From UBA961 sp014191195 (lineage in GTDB: Bacteria; Bacteroidota; Ignavibacteria; Kapaibacteriales; UBA961), in the NCBI GenBank assembly GCA_964204605.1, contig OZ123195.1, positions 434,001-498,000 on the forward strand: a stretch of 64,000 bases of DNA. Direction: 5' to 3'. The position numbers were made by a program, and so were the translations under genes. Shown here piece after piece: positions 18,098-26,955 of the stretch. Under the pieces are notes generated by a model. That model did not search any database. It was not told where the DNA came from and saw only the letters and a list, made by a program, of their open reading frames with translations. How positions within the stretch are numbered: position 1 is the first letter of the stretch; the number at the start of each line of letters is the position of its first letter.

Positions 18098-18814
18098 ATG
18101 ATGAATGTAAGTAAAATCCTAGGAAGAAGAAATATATTGTTCTTATGGGTATTAGGTTTCAGTATTGTTTTAGTGAATTCATTGACTGCACAAAATGTAA
18201 CAATATTATTAAAAGGAAAGGTTATAGATGAAGCAGGAAATGCATTGCAGGGTGTCCAAATTCAGTTTAAAGATGGAGAAAACTCAGCAGGAAGGACTAA
18301 ATCACAAAATAATGGTGAATTTTCTTTTGTCCTGAAACCTGGAAAAACATATTCCGCAATGTTTGATCGTAGCGATATTCTGCAATCAGATATTAATATG
18401 ACGGTTCCACAGTTTACTTCATATCAAGAATTACAAAAAACGTTTACTGTAAGAGTAATCAAAAAAGGTGAAAATCTTGGTGAATACCATGTTTTTGCTA
18501 ATGATAAAGCAGACTTGATACAGAGTCCATTCTATGATAAAATTTCTCAAATATTAAAAAAAATGCGAAGCCTTAATATCAGCATTACTGTTTCAAACAT
18601 TACAAAAGCAAAAAAAGCTAAACCTTCTAAGAAGAAAGGAAAAAATGTGCAGCCCGAAATGCAGCTTTCTTTTGGACAACAAAGAATAAAAGTACTTATG
18701 GATAAATTAATTTCTATAGGAACTAGCGAATCCCGAATTCAACTTATAGAAGGAAATGTAAAAGCACCTAATGATATTCAGGTTACTGTTAAAGATATTG
18801 ACAGCTCATTTTAA
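18098..18814 (+). CDS. Exported protein with carboxypeptidase-regulatory-like domain and OmpA-like half domain
   Basis: The start at 18098 is chosen because GGAG lies 9 nt upstream. The 238 residues begin with an N-terminal membrane/signal segment ending LTAQ. A carboxypeptidase regulatory-like beta-sandwich follows (KGKVIDEAGNALQGVQIQF, GEFSFVLKPGKTY). After a Lys-rich linker (AKKAKPSKKKGK) comes MQLSFGQQRIKVLMDKL and SRIQLIEG, which resemble the LSxxRAxxV helix and last strand of an OmpA-type domain; the peptidoglycan-binding Asp loop is not evident. The stop codon overlaps the start of the TldD-like gene by one base (TAATG), which implies coupled translation and a possible shared role in the envelope. 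Confidence 0.6.
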   Translation: MMNVSKILGRRNILFLWVLGFSIVLVNSLTAQNVTILLKGKVIDEAGNALQGVQIQFKDGENSAGRTKSQNNGEFSFVLKPGKTYSAMFDRSDILQSDINMTVPQFTSYQELQKTFTVRVIKKGENLGEYHVFANDKADLIQSPFYDKISQILKKMRSLNISITVSNITKAKKAKPSKKKGKNVQPEMQLSFGQQRIKVLMDKLISIGTSESRIQLIEGNVKAPNDIQVTVKDIDSSF

Positions 18815-20523
18815 TGATTGGAATACCATATATGTATTGTAGAGTATCGCTTTATATGTTGATTTGTTGTTTCCTATGTGGTATTGTAGACGTGTCTGCC
18901 TCAGAAACAGTAATCATGAAAGCACTAAAGTCTGAAATGAAAAGAACAATGGAAGGTTTGAAAAGCCAAACAAATCCACCTTATTTTTTATCATATGCAG
19001 TTACCGAAACAAAAACAGTAAGGATGACAGCTTCATTTGGCAAATTGAAATCTGAAGAATCTATTAATAGTCGTGTATTGGATATTGACATAAGAGTGGG
19101 TGATAACTCTTTGGACAATACCCATACGATCAGAGGTTCTCGTTTTGAATTTGGTGGTGGTGGTAGGGGAGTAGAATTGCCGTTTTCAGAAAATGAACAA
19201 GCATTATCTTCAATTATTTGGGCAGCTACCGATAAACTGTATAAAAAAGCTGTAGAGCGATATGGTAAAGTACTAACAAATAAAGCTGTAAAAGTTAAAG
19301 AAGAAGATTCCTCGGCAGATTTTTCTGTCCAAAAACCTGAAGTATTTATTGAAGAAGCAGCTGTTTTTACCTTAGATACTAATGCTTGGAGAGAAAAAGT
19401 TAAATCTTTATCCTCTCTGTTTCTAGCAGACCCTAAAATTTATACAGGAGATGTATATTTTCAAGCAGATATCATTACAAAGTATTTTGTTAATAGCGAA
19501 GGAACCCAATTGCAACAAAGTGAGCCTAATGTAAGAATGTTTGCTTCTGCTTCAACCAAATCCGATGATGGAATGACATTGCCTTTATTCTCAAGCTATT
19601 TTGCTTTTGCTCCAGAAGGACTTCCGCAAACAGAGAAAATTATAAAAGATATACAGTCTATGATTAGTACAATAGGTAAATTAAGGGAATCACCATTAGC
19701 AGAAACATATTCTGGACCAGCCATCTTATCTGGGCCTGCAGCAGGTGTGTTTTTCCATGAGATTTTTGGGCATAGAGTAGAAGGTCATCGCCAAAAAGAT
19801 CCAAATTCATCTCAAACATTTAAATCATTTTTACAAAAAAAGATATTGCCAGATTTTATCGATGTTGTGTTTGATCCAGGATTGAAGTCTTTGCAAGGAC
19901 AAGATATCGTAGGATATTATAAATATGATGATGAAGGTGTAAAAGCACAAAAAGTAGTAGCTGTTAAGAATGGTCTTTTTCAAAATTTCTTGATGAGCAG
20001 ATCACCAATTGAAAATTTTGCAGTTTCTAATGGTCATGGCAGACGTCAAGCTGGATTGCGTCCTGTGTCAAGACAATCAAATCTCTTAGTTCATGCATCA
20101 GAAGCAGTGCCTTTCGATTCATTGAAAACGCTTTTACGTCAAGAATGCAAAAAACAAAATAAAGATTATGGTCTGTATTTTGTAGAAATCTCTGGTGGAT
20201 TTACTTTTACAGCAAGAACAATTCCTAATGCATTTAATGTGCAACCTTTGGTTGTATATAAAATCTATCAAGATGGCAGGCCAGATGAATTAGTTAGAGG
20301 TGTTGATTTAATTGGCACACCATTAACAACCTTTAATAATATTATTGCTGCAAGTAATGATATAGGTATTTTTAATGGAGTATGCGGTGCTGAATCTGGT
20401 GGAGTACCTGTTTCAGCAAGTTCTCCAGACTTATTTGTTAAAATTATCGAAGTTCAGAAAAAACAAAAATCCCAAGCAAAACCTCCATTGCTTGATTCTC
20501 CATTGACAAATCCAAAGCCTTAA
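18814..20523 (+). CDS. Exported TldD/PmbA-family metalloprotease-like protein
   Basis: A 569-residue protein of the TldD/TldE (modulator of gyrase) family. It has the zinc motif HEIFGH (315-320) followed by RVEGHR, later GHGRRQAG, and the C-terminal SGGVPVSASSPDLFV. TldD/TldE normally form a cytoplasmic heterodimer that processes peptides. Here the N-terminus (about 1-30) is hydrophobic and ends DVSASE, so it looks exported, and no TldE partner lies nearby. The start overlaps the stop of the preceding exported protein. Zinc ligands appear intact, so catalysis is plausible; the target is unknown. Confidence 0.87.
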   Translation: MIGIPYMYCRVSLYMLICCFLCGIVDVSASETVIMKALKSEMKRTMEGLKSQTNPPYFLSYAVTETKTVRMTASFGKLKSEESINSRVLDIDIRVGDNSLDNTHTIRGSRFEFGGGGRGVELPFSENEQALSSIIWAATDKLYKKAVERYGKVLTNKAVKVKEEDSSADFSVQKPEVFIEEAAVFTLDTNAWREKVKSLSSLFLADPKIYTGDVYFQADIITKYFVNSEGTQLQQSEPNVRMFASASTKSDDGMTLPLFSSYFAFAPEGLPQTEKIIKDIQSMISTIGKLRESPLAETYSGPAILSGPAAGVFFHEIFGHRVEGHRQKDPNSSQTFKSFLQKKILPDFIDVVFDPGLKSLQGQDIVGYYKYDDEGVKAQKVVAVKNGLFQNFLMSRSPIENFAVSNGHGRRQAGLRPVSRQSNLLVHASEAVPFDSLKTLLRQECKKQNKDYGLYFVEISGGFTFTARTIPNAFNVQPLVVYKIYQDGRPDELVRGVDLIGTPLTTFNNIIAASNDIGIFNGVCGAESGGVPVSASSPDLFVKIIEVQKKQKSQAKPPLLDSPLTNPKP

Positions 20524-20527
20524 TAAT

Positions 20528-22816
20528 ATGATTGGACAACTTTTAATCCATATCCTTTTTGCTCTTGCAATAGTAAGTACTGGCTTATATGCTTTTGCTT
20601 TAACTGGAAATATATATGCAGCATCTCTAGCTAGAAATGTATATCGTACAATGTCTGCAGGGATTTTACTTGCTTTCTTGATGATAGTATATACTGTTTT
20701 TACTCATCAATTTGAATATCATTATGTATGGAATTATTCATCTAAAGAATTACAAGCATGGTATTTATTTGCTGCTTCATATGCTGGGCAAGAAGGTAGC
20801 TTTATGCTGTGGACTTTATGGGTGTCATTGATAGGCGTCATCCTTTTACCTTTTGTAAAAAAAAGGAATTGGGAATCGCAGATAATGGTATTCTATTCTT
20901 TGATTTGTGTGTTCCTCCTTTTATTGTTAGTTGTAAAAAATCCATTCTCATTTGTATGGGAAACCTTTGCTAAAGATGGTATTGCAGAGGGCTTTAAGCC
21001 AGAAAATGGTAAAGGATTAAATCCTTTATTACATAATGTGTGGATTACCATTCACCCGCCAATATTATTTACTGGTTTTGCCGCAATGAGCGTTCCATTT
21101 GCTTTCGCAATGGCTGCTTTGATAAAAAAAGAATATCAAGATTGGATAAAAATGGCATTACCTTGGACTCTTTATGCAACTGCAATTCTTGGTTTTGGCA
21201 TTATGCTTGGTGGCTTTTGGGCATATGAAACCCTTGGTTGGGGTGGCTTTTGGGCATGGGACCCGGTAGAAAATTCATCGTTAATTCCTTGGCTTGTATC
21301 TGTTGCATTAGTACATACCATGCTTATTCAAAGAAAAACTGGTGGATTAGTTAAAACAAATATCATATTATCTGCTTTAGCCTTTATCCTTGTACTGTAT
21401 TCTACATTTCTTACTAGAAGTGGAGTACTTGGTGATACATCAGTTCATTCATTCGTAGATCCAGGAATGTTCGCATATATTCTTCTTATTGTATTTATGA
21501 GCACTTTTCTTTTGATAGCTACTGGCTTAATTATATGGAGAAGAAGTGATCTAAAAGCTGAAAAGGCTGATTTTGCTTTAGGCAGCCGAGAATTTATGAT
21601 GTCAATTGGATCTGCATTATTATTAGGCAGTGCTATTATTGTTTTTATAGGTACAAGTTGGCCTCTTTTTGCAGAGATATTAAAACAACCTAAAATAGCA
21701 ATAGACCCAGATTTCTATAATACTACTCATTTGCCATTAGTAATTCTTGTTATGTGCATTAATGCATTGTCTTTATTAGCAAGATGGAAAGGTCATTCCT
21801 TATTACATATAAAAAAATCTATCTTATTTTCAGGATCTTTAGCTTTATGTGGTACTCTGGTATCATGGTTACTAGGCGTTAGAGATCCTCTTTATATACT
21901 TCTAACATTTTCTGCTTGGTTTTCTTTGATGATTAATGCTGAATTAGCATTAAAAGTAATGAAAGCTAAGTTTGCATCAGCTGGTGCTTATATTTCTCAT
22001 GTGGGAATAGCATTATTGTTAATTGGCATTGTATGGACATCCAAATATTCTGTATTAGAGCATGCTCGATTAGTTATTGGAGTTCCAACACAAGTTTTGG
22101 GATATACTCTAACTTTTGAAGGGCGTGAACAAATAGAAAAAGAATTTACAGACAGAGAAAAGTATAAATTTCATATCAAAGTAGAGAAAGATGGTCATGT
22201 AAATCATGTGGCTCCAATTCTATATTGGAGTGATTTCAATAAAAGAATGTCTGCTTTTCTAGAGCCAGGTATTGCCTGGAGTTTAGGAAGAGATTTATAT
22301 ATTTCTCCAAAATCAACTGATGAAGAAGGTGGAATCCCAATCATTACCTTAAAAAAAGGTGAAAAAATAGTATTTCCTACAGATTCTACTAGATCTTTCC
22401 GTTTTATTGCTTTCGATATGTCTGCCATGAGATCTGGCCCATCTGCTGATGGAATGATCCATCCTGCAGCAATTGTTCGCATATATTCACCCAAAGACAG
22501 TGCAGACATTTCATTGCGTGCTTCATTGAATATGCAAACGATGGCAACAATACCCGAACCATTAGTATTGCCTGGCACAAATCAAAAAATATCTTTTGCA
22601 AAACTTATTCCTAATAAAAAAAGTTTAGCTCAATCAGAAGCTGCTTTTAGTTTTGAAGATACTTCAAAACCTATACCTCAGAAAAAAGAAGTATTTACTG
22701 TAGAAGTTTCAATAAAACCTTTGATAAATCTTGTTTGGTTTGGTGTTATAGCTATGGTTGCTGGATTTTTTATTTCAATTGCTAGACATAAAAAAGATTT
22801 CATCATCGTACAATAA
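20528..22816 (+). CDS. ccmF: Cytochrome c-type biogenesis protein CcmF
   Basis: A polytopic membrane protein of 762 residues with about 15 helices. The WWD-type haem-handling motif GWGGFWAWDPVENSSLIPWL (about 236-255) and the earlier SYAGQEGSFMLWTLW are both characteristic of CcmF/NrfE. It would ligate haem to apocytochrome c on the periplasmic side. A soluble periplasmic domain lies at about 530-730 before a last helix. Other system I genes are not in this window. It begins 4 nt after the TldD-like gene, and their co-transcription is likely although no functional link is known. Confidence 0.92.
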   Translation: MIGQLLIHILFALAIVSTGLYAFALTGNIYAASLARNVYRTMSAGILLAFLMIVYTVFTHQFEYHYVWNYSSKELQAWYLFAASYAGQEGSFMLWTLWVSLIGVILLPFVKKRNWESQIMVFYSLICVFLLLLLVVKNPFSFVWETFAKDGIAEGFKPENGKGLNPLLHNVWITIHPPILFTGFAAMSVPFAFAMAALIKKEYQDWIKMALPWTLYATAILGFGIMLGGFWAYETLGWGGFWAWDPVENSSLIPWLVSVALVHTMLIQRKTGGLVKTNIILSALAFILVLYSTFLTRSGVLGDTSVHSFVDPGMFAYILLIVFMSTFLLIATGLIIWRRSDLKAEKADFALGSREFMMSIGSALLLGSAIIVFIGTSWPLFAEILKQPKIAIDPDFYNTTHLPLVILVMCINALSLLARWKGHSLLHIKKSILFSGSLALCGTLVSWLLGVRDPLYILLTFSAWFSLMINAELALKVMKAKFASAGAYISHVGIALLLIGIVWTSKYSVLEHARLVIGVPTQVLGYTLTFEGREQIEKEFTDREKYKFHIKVEKDGHVNHVAPILYWSDFNKRMSAFLEPGIAWSLGRDLYISPKSTDEEGGIPIITLKKGEKIVFPTDSTRSFRFIAFDMSAMRSGPSADGMIHPAAIVRIYSPKDSADISLRASLNMQTMATIPEPLVLPGTNQKISFAKLIPNKKSLAQSEAAFSFEDTSKPIPQKKEVFTVEVSIKPLINLVWFGVIAMVAGFFISIARHKKDFIIVQ

Positions 22817-22855
22817 TGATATAGATTCTTGTTTATTATTTATGAAGTGTGTCCT

Positions 22856-23410
22856 ATGAATTACCTTGTGATTTTCATTTTTGTTTGTATTTCTACAATG
22901 AATGCCGACCAAGAAATTGGCGGAGTAAAAATTCCTGGTACTATGAAAGTTTCTGACCAACAATTAGTATTAAATGGGGCTGGAACAAGAGAAAAATTTT
23001 GGATGGATATGTATGTTGGAGCTTTGTTTGTAAAAGCTAAAACTCAAAATGCCTCTGAGATTATAGCAGCAAATGATATTATGGTGATGGAATTAACTAT
23101 TGTTAGCGGATTGATTACTTCCCAAAAGATGTCTGATGCCGTAGATGAAGGGTTTATCAAATCAACTAATAATTCACTTTCAGCTTTGCAAACAAGGATT
23201 AATCAATTTAAACAGATATTTAAAGATGAGATTAAGAAAGGGGATACATATGTATTTCAGTATGAACCATCTAAGGGTTTGTCTATTATAAGAAATGGAA
23301 AGCTGTCTGCAATGATACCAGGATTAGACTTTAAAAAAGCATTATTCGGCATTTGGTTATGTGATAATCCTGCAGATAAAGATTTGAAACTTCAATTATT
23401 AGGTAAATAA
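22856..23410 (+). CDS. Chalcone isomerase-fold exported protein
   Basis: I start it at ATG 22856 (184 residues), which opens MNYLVIFIFVCISTMNADQ, a signal peptide; the upstream frame opens with TTG and has no better site. The mature protein shows the bacterial chalcone-isomerase-like pattern: GVKIPGTMKVSDQQLVLNG, then REKFWMDMYVGALFVKAKT, and later FKKALFGIWLCDNPADKDLK. These periplasmic proteins share the fold of plant chalcone isomerase but generally lack known substrates and may bind fatty acids. It is the last gene before a bidirectional terminator. Confidence 0.82.
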   Translation: MNYLVIFIFVCISTMNADQEIGGVKIPGTMKVSDQQLVLNGAGTREKFWMDMYVGALFVKAKTQNASEIIAANDIMVMELTIVSGLITSQKMSDAVDEGFIKSTNNSLSALQTRINQFKQIFKDEIKKGDTYVFQYEPSKGLSIIRNGKLSAMIPGLDFKKALFGIWLCDNPADKDLKLQLLGK

Positions 23411-23441
23411 AAAAAAGGGATATCATGTGATATCCCTTTTA
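23411..23441. terminator. Bidirectional rho-independent terminator
   Basis: A palindrome, AAAAGGGATATCA-TG-TGATATCCCTTTT, lies in the gap between the convergent chalcone-isomerase-like and sdhB genes. The A-run before and T-run after the stem make it usable from both sides. Confidence 0.85.
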
Positions 23442-23444
23442 AGT

Positions 23445-24197
23445 TTAAGCAGAAATGCCTTTCAATTTAGCTTTCAAGTAATCTTGGTTTAGTTTTGCGA
23501 TATTATCAGCACTTATTCCTTTAGGGCAAGCGGCTTCGCAATCCAAAGTATTTGTGCAGTTCCCAAAACCTTCGCTATCCATTTGATGTACCATTCTTAA
23601 TACTCTTTTGTTGCGTTCTGGTTGTCCTTGTGGTAAATATCCTAAATGAGCAATTTTAGCAGCAGTAAATAACATAGCAGATGCATTCTTGCATGCTGCT
23701 ACACATGCTCCACAACCAATACATGCAGCAGCATCCATTGCAGCATCAGCATCTGGTTTTGGTATAGGAAGCGTATTACCATCTTGAGCATTACCAGTAT
23801 TAACAGATATAAAACCACCTGCCTGAATTATTCTATCAAATGCACTTCTATTGACAGATAAATCTTTGATAACAGGGAATGCACTTGCTCTCCATGGCTC
23901 AATTACAATATTATCGCCATCATTAAATTTACGCATATGTAATTGACATGTAGTTGTCATATTTTCTGGGCCATGAGGTTTACCATTAATCATCATAGAG
24001 CAAGACCCACAAATACCTTCGCGACAATCATGATCAAATGCTACTGGATCTTGTCCTTTGCCTAATAATTGTTCATTCAAAACATCAAGCATTTCCAAGA
24101 ATGACATATCAGGGCTTATTTCATTTATGGTATAATCAGTAAAATTACCTTTTGTATTTGCATTCTGCTGACGCCATACTTTAAGTTGTAGATTCAT
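23445..24197 (-). CDS. sdhB: Succinate dehydrogenase/fumarate reductase iron-sulfur subunit
   Basis: A 250-residue iron-sulfur subunit that carries electrons from the flavoprotein to the quinone site. The [2Fe-2S] ligands are Cys58, Cys63, Cys66 and Cys84 (CREGICGSCSMMI...TTTCQLH). The [4Fe-4S]/[3Fe-4S] region has CIGCGACVAAC (159-169) and a later NCTNTLDCEAACPKGIS. Its start codon overlaps the sdhA stop by one base. It is the last gene of the sdhCAB operon. Confidence 0.95.
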   Translation of the reverse strand: MNLQLKVWRQQNANTKGNFTDYTINEISPDMSFLEMLDVLNEQLLGKGQDPVAFDHDCREGICGSCSMMINGKPHGPENMTTTCQLHMRKFNDGDNIVIEPWRASAFPVIKDLSVNRSAFDRIIQAGGFISVNTGNAQDGNTLPIPKPDADAAMDAAACIGCGACVAACKNASAMLFTAAKIAHLGYLPQGQPERNKRVLRMVHQMDSEGFGNCTNTLDCEAACPKGISADNIAKLNQDYLKAKLKGISA

Positions 24198-26110
24198 TAT
24201 TTATAGCTCCTTGTAGCAAGCTGAATATTCTCAAATTTTAATTCTTCTTTGTGTCTAATAGGTTTGCTATTTGTTCCAGTATGTTCCCAAACCGCTGAAT
24301 GACAAAAGTCTTGATCATCCCTTTTAGCTTCACCATCTTGGGTTTGATGTTCTGTGCGGAAATGTCCACCACATGATTCATCTCTTTCTAGGGCATCCCA
24401 ACACATCAACTCTGCAAACTCTATGAAATCTGCAACTCTTCCAGCTTGTTCCAAGGCATTATTCATTTCTAAGCCAGAACCTAATACATTCAGATTGTTC
24501 CAGAATTCTTCTTTAATCTCGGGAATACGGCTTAATGCTTGTTGAAGGCTAGATTCGCTTCTTGCCATCCCGCAATTATTCCACATTAACATTCCTAATT
24601 CTTTATGAAAAGAAGAAGTAGTTCTTTTTCCTTTTATAGATAAAAATGTATGTAAACGTGCTTGAACTTCAGCTTCAGCTTTTTTGAATTCAGGGTGATC
24701 TGTACCAACCTTATTTCCTGTATCTGTTGCAAGATAATGACCTATTGTATATGGAATCACAAAATATCCATCAGCTAAGCCTTGCATAAGCGCACTTGCG
24801 CCTAATCTATTTGCTCCATGATCAGAAAAATTAGCTTCACCTAATACATGTAATCCAGGAATAGTGCTCATCAAATTATAATCTACCCATAAACCACCCA
24901 TTGTATAATGAGGGGCTGGATATATACGCATTGGAATTTTATAAGGATTTTCTCCAGTGATTCTTTCATACATTTCGAATAAGTTTCCATAGCGTTCGGC
25001 AATAGTTTTTTCGCCAAGACGATGTATTGCTGCAGAAAAATCAAGATATACTCCGCGTCCACCGGGCCCAACGCCGCGTCCTTCATCACACACTTCTTTG
25101 GCAGCTCTAGAAGCAATATCTCTTGGAGATAAATTACCAAAAGATGGATATTTTCTTTCTAAATAATAATCTCTATCGTTTTCTGGAATTTCATGTGGTG
25201 CCCTTTTTTCAGTAGTTGATTTAGGTACCCAAACACGCCCATCATTACGAAGAGATTCACTCATCAATGTTAACTTTGATTGATATTCACCATGTTGGGG
25301 AATAGAAGTTGGATGAATTTGAGTAAAGCATGGATTAGCTAATCCAGCACCTTTTTTATGTGCTCTCCATATAGACGTTACATTACATGCCATTGCATTG
25401 GTTGAAAGATAAAACACATTAGAATATCCACCAGTAGCAAGAATGACAGCATCTCCAGCCCATGACTCTATTTTACCTGAAACTAAATCTCTGGTTACAA
25501 TTCCTTTAGCATGGCCATCGACAACAACTAATTCCATCATTTCAGAACGGGTATGCATGGTTACGGTTCCAGCACCAATTTGTCTTGATAAAGCTGAATA
25601 TGCACCAAGCAATAATTGTTGTCCTGTTTGTCCTTTTGCATAAAACGTTCTAGATACTTGAGCACCACCAAATGATCTATTAGATAAGTATCCACCATAT
25701 TCTCTTGCAAATGGTACGCCTTGGGCTACGCATTGATCGATAATATTTGTGCTAACCTGGGCTAATCTATATACATTACCTTCACGAGCTCTAAAATCAC
25801 CACCTTTCACTGTATCATAAAAAAGACGGTAGATACTATCGCCATCATTTTGATAATTTTTTGCTGCATTTATTCCACCTTGAGCTGCAATGCTATGTGC
25901 TCTACGAGGGGTATCATGAAATGTAAAGCAATCTACATTATAGCCTAATTCTGCTAAAGATGCAGCAGCAGATGCACCTGCAAGACCACTACCTACTACC
26001 AATATGTTATACTTTCGCTTATTAGAAGGATTAATAAGCTTAATTTCAGCCCTATGTTTATCCCATTTTTGTTCAATTGGGCCTGATGGTATTTTGGAAT
26101 CGAGAATCAT
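24197..26110 (-). CDS. sdhA: Succinate dehydrogenase/fumarate reductase flavoprotein subunit
   Basis: A 637-residue FAD subunit that oxidises succinate to fumarate. An N-terminal dinucleotide-binding motif (VVGSGLAGASAAASLAELGY) is followed by RAHSIAAQGGINAAKN, which contains the region of the covalent FAD histidine. Active-site blocks include HPTSIPQHGEY and the Arg-rich RYPSFGNLSPRDIASRAAKE. The last third contains APHYTMGGLWVDY and GANRLGASALMQGLADGYF. Sequence style and length fit the b558-linked type of Bacteroidota. It lies 34 nt after sdhC. Confidence 0.95.
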   Translation of the reverse strand: MILDSKIPSGPIEQKWDKHRAEIKLINPSNKRKYNILVVGSGLAGASAAASLAELGYNVDCFTFHDTPRRAHSIAAQGGINAAKNYQNDGDSIYRLFYDTVKGGDFRAREGNVYRLAQVSTNIIDQCVAQGVPFAREYGGYLSNRSFGGAQVSRTFYAKGQTGQQLLLGAYSALSRQIGAGTVTMHTRSEMMELVVVDGHAKGIVTRDLVSGKIESWAGDAVILATGGYSNVFYLSTNAMACNVTSIWRAHKKGAGLANPCFTQIHPTSIPQHGEYQSKLTLMSESLRNDGRVWVPKSTTEKRAPHEIPENDRDYYLERKYPSFGNLSPRDIASRAAKEVCDEGRGVGPGGRGVYLDFSAAIHRLGEKTIAERYGNLFEMYERITGENPYKIPMRIYPAPHYTMGGLWVDYNLMSTIPGLHVLGEANFSDHGANRLGASALMQGLADGYFVIPYTIGHYLATDTGNKVGTDHPEFKKAEAEVQARLHTFLSIKGKRTTSSFHKELGMLMWNNCGMARSESSLQQALSRIPEIKEEFWNNLNVLGSGLEMNNALEQAGRVADFIEFAELMCWDALERDESCGGHFRTEHQTQDGEAKRDDQDFCHSAVWEHTGTNSKPIRHKEELKFENIQLATRSYK

Positions 26111-26144
26111 GATATAATATCTAAAAGTGAATAGTCTATATAAA

Positions 26145-26888
26145 TTATTTACAACAATCTTTCATAGCAGCACAAGCTTCTGTATTATCACAAGCCGGTT
26201 TGATAATACCACTAAATACTGCTATTGGAATTGATAAATATCCAATGAGAAATATAGCTGCTAGGGCAGGGCCAATCCTAGAAGTAAGAGCTAAATATTT
26301 TGGATTATGTATTCCTAGTGTTCTAAAAGCACTTGAAACAGAATGGCTTATATGTGCAGATACAAATATGATTGCAAATAGATAGCTAAGGGCAATAAAA
26401 GGATTCTGGAAACCAGCTACAACCATATTGAATACATTATGAACTACTTCTCCAGATGTAAGGGTATAACTATTATCAAAATACGTTTGAGGCTGAATAA
26501 GGCCAAAAGTATAATGTAATAAATGATAGATGACAAAGAAAAGTATTGCTAGCCCAGAATACATCATTGTTCTTGAAGCAAATGTAGATTTAAGTGATTT
26601 TTTTTCTTGATATGCAATCGGACGTGCAGCACGATTTCGATTAGATAGTTTTATTGAAGACCAAACATGTAGTCCTAAAGCTGATATCAACGTTAATCTT
26701 ACAATCCATAAAAGTGGCCCAAGACTTTTTAAACCAAAAGCATATGCATTTATTTTTTCTGGACCACTAAACATCAACAAGTTTCCTAGAAGATGTCCAG
26801 CTAAAAACCCAACAATCATCAAACCCGTAACTGCCATCACTATTTTGGTGAAAACGGTTGAACGGAGAAATTGAAAAAGAGAAAACAT
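26145..26888 (-). CDS. sdhC: Succinate dehydrogenase cytochrome b558 subunit
   Basis: A 247-residue membrane anchor with five predicted helices, as in the single-anchor b558 family that binds two haems and reduces menaquinone. Histidines in the helices (GHLLGNLLMF, LGLHVWSSIK, VIYHLLHYTFG, SAHISHSVSSAF) are the likely haem ligands. A Cys-rich C-terminal tail (KPACDNTEACAAMKDCCK) is a local oddity. AAGGA stands about 9 nt before the start codon, and a clear Bacteroidota promoter lies 26-57 nt upstream. It is the first gene of sdhCAB. Confidence 0.92.
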   Translation of the reverse strand: MFSLFQFLRSTVFTKIVMAVTGLMIVGFLAGHLLGNLLMFSGPEKINAYAFGLKSLGPLLWIVRLTLISALGLHVWSSIKLSNRNRAARPIAYQEKKSLKSTFASRTMMYSGLAILFFVIYHLLHYTFGLIQPQTYFDNSYTLTSGEVVHNVFNMVVAGFQNPFIALSYLFAIIFVSAHISHSVSSAFRTLGIHNPKYLALTSRIGPALAAIFLIGYLSIPIAVFSGIIKPACDNTEACAAMKDCCK

Positions 26889-26913
26889 GAACTATATCCT
26901 TGATAATTTAGAT

Positions 26914-26945
26914 CTAAAATACATAATTGAGGGTTTTGCGTCAAA
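26914..26945 (-). promoter_or_regulatory. Bacteroidota-type promoter of sdhCAB
   Basis: On the minus strand TTTG (26945-26942) is followed after exactly 20 nt by TATTTTAG (26921-26914). This is one mismatch from the -7 consensus TAnnTTTG. The predicted transcription start leaves a short leader that contains AAGGA before the sdhC ATG. Confidence 0.65.
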
Positions 26946-26955
26946 GGTAAAAGTC

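Noticed and set aside
22204..22578. A 124-codon minus-strand frame inside ccmF
   Set aside because: It is antisense to a conserved gene and is best explained as a shadow frame.
22829..22855. TTG start codons upstream of ATG at 22829, 41574 and 60049
   Set aside because: In each case an ATG downstream begins a proper signal peptide, and for the last two it has a better ribosome binding site.
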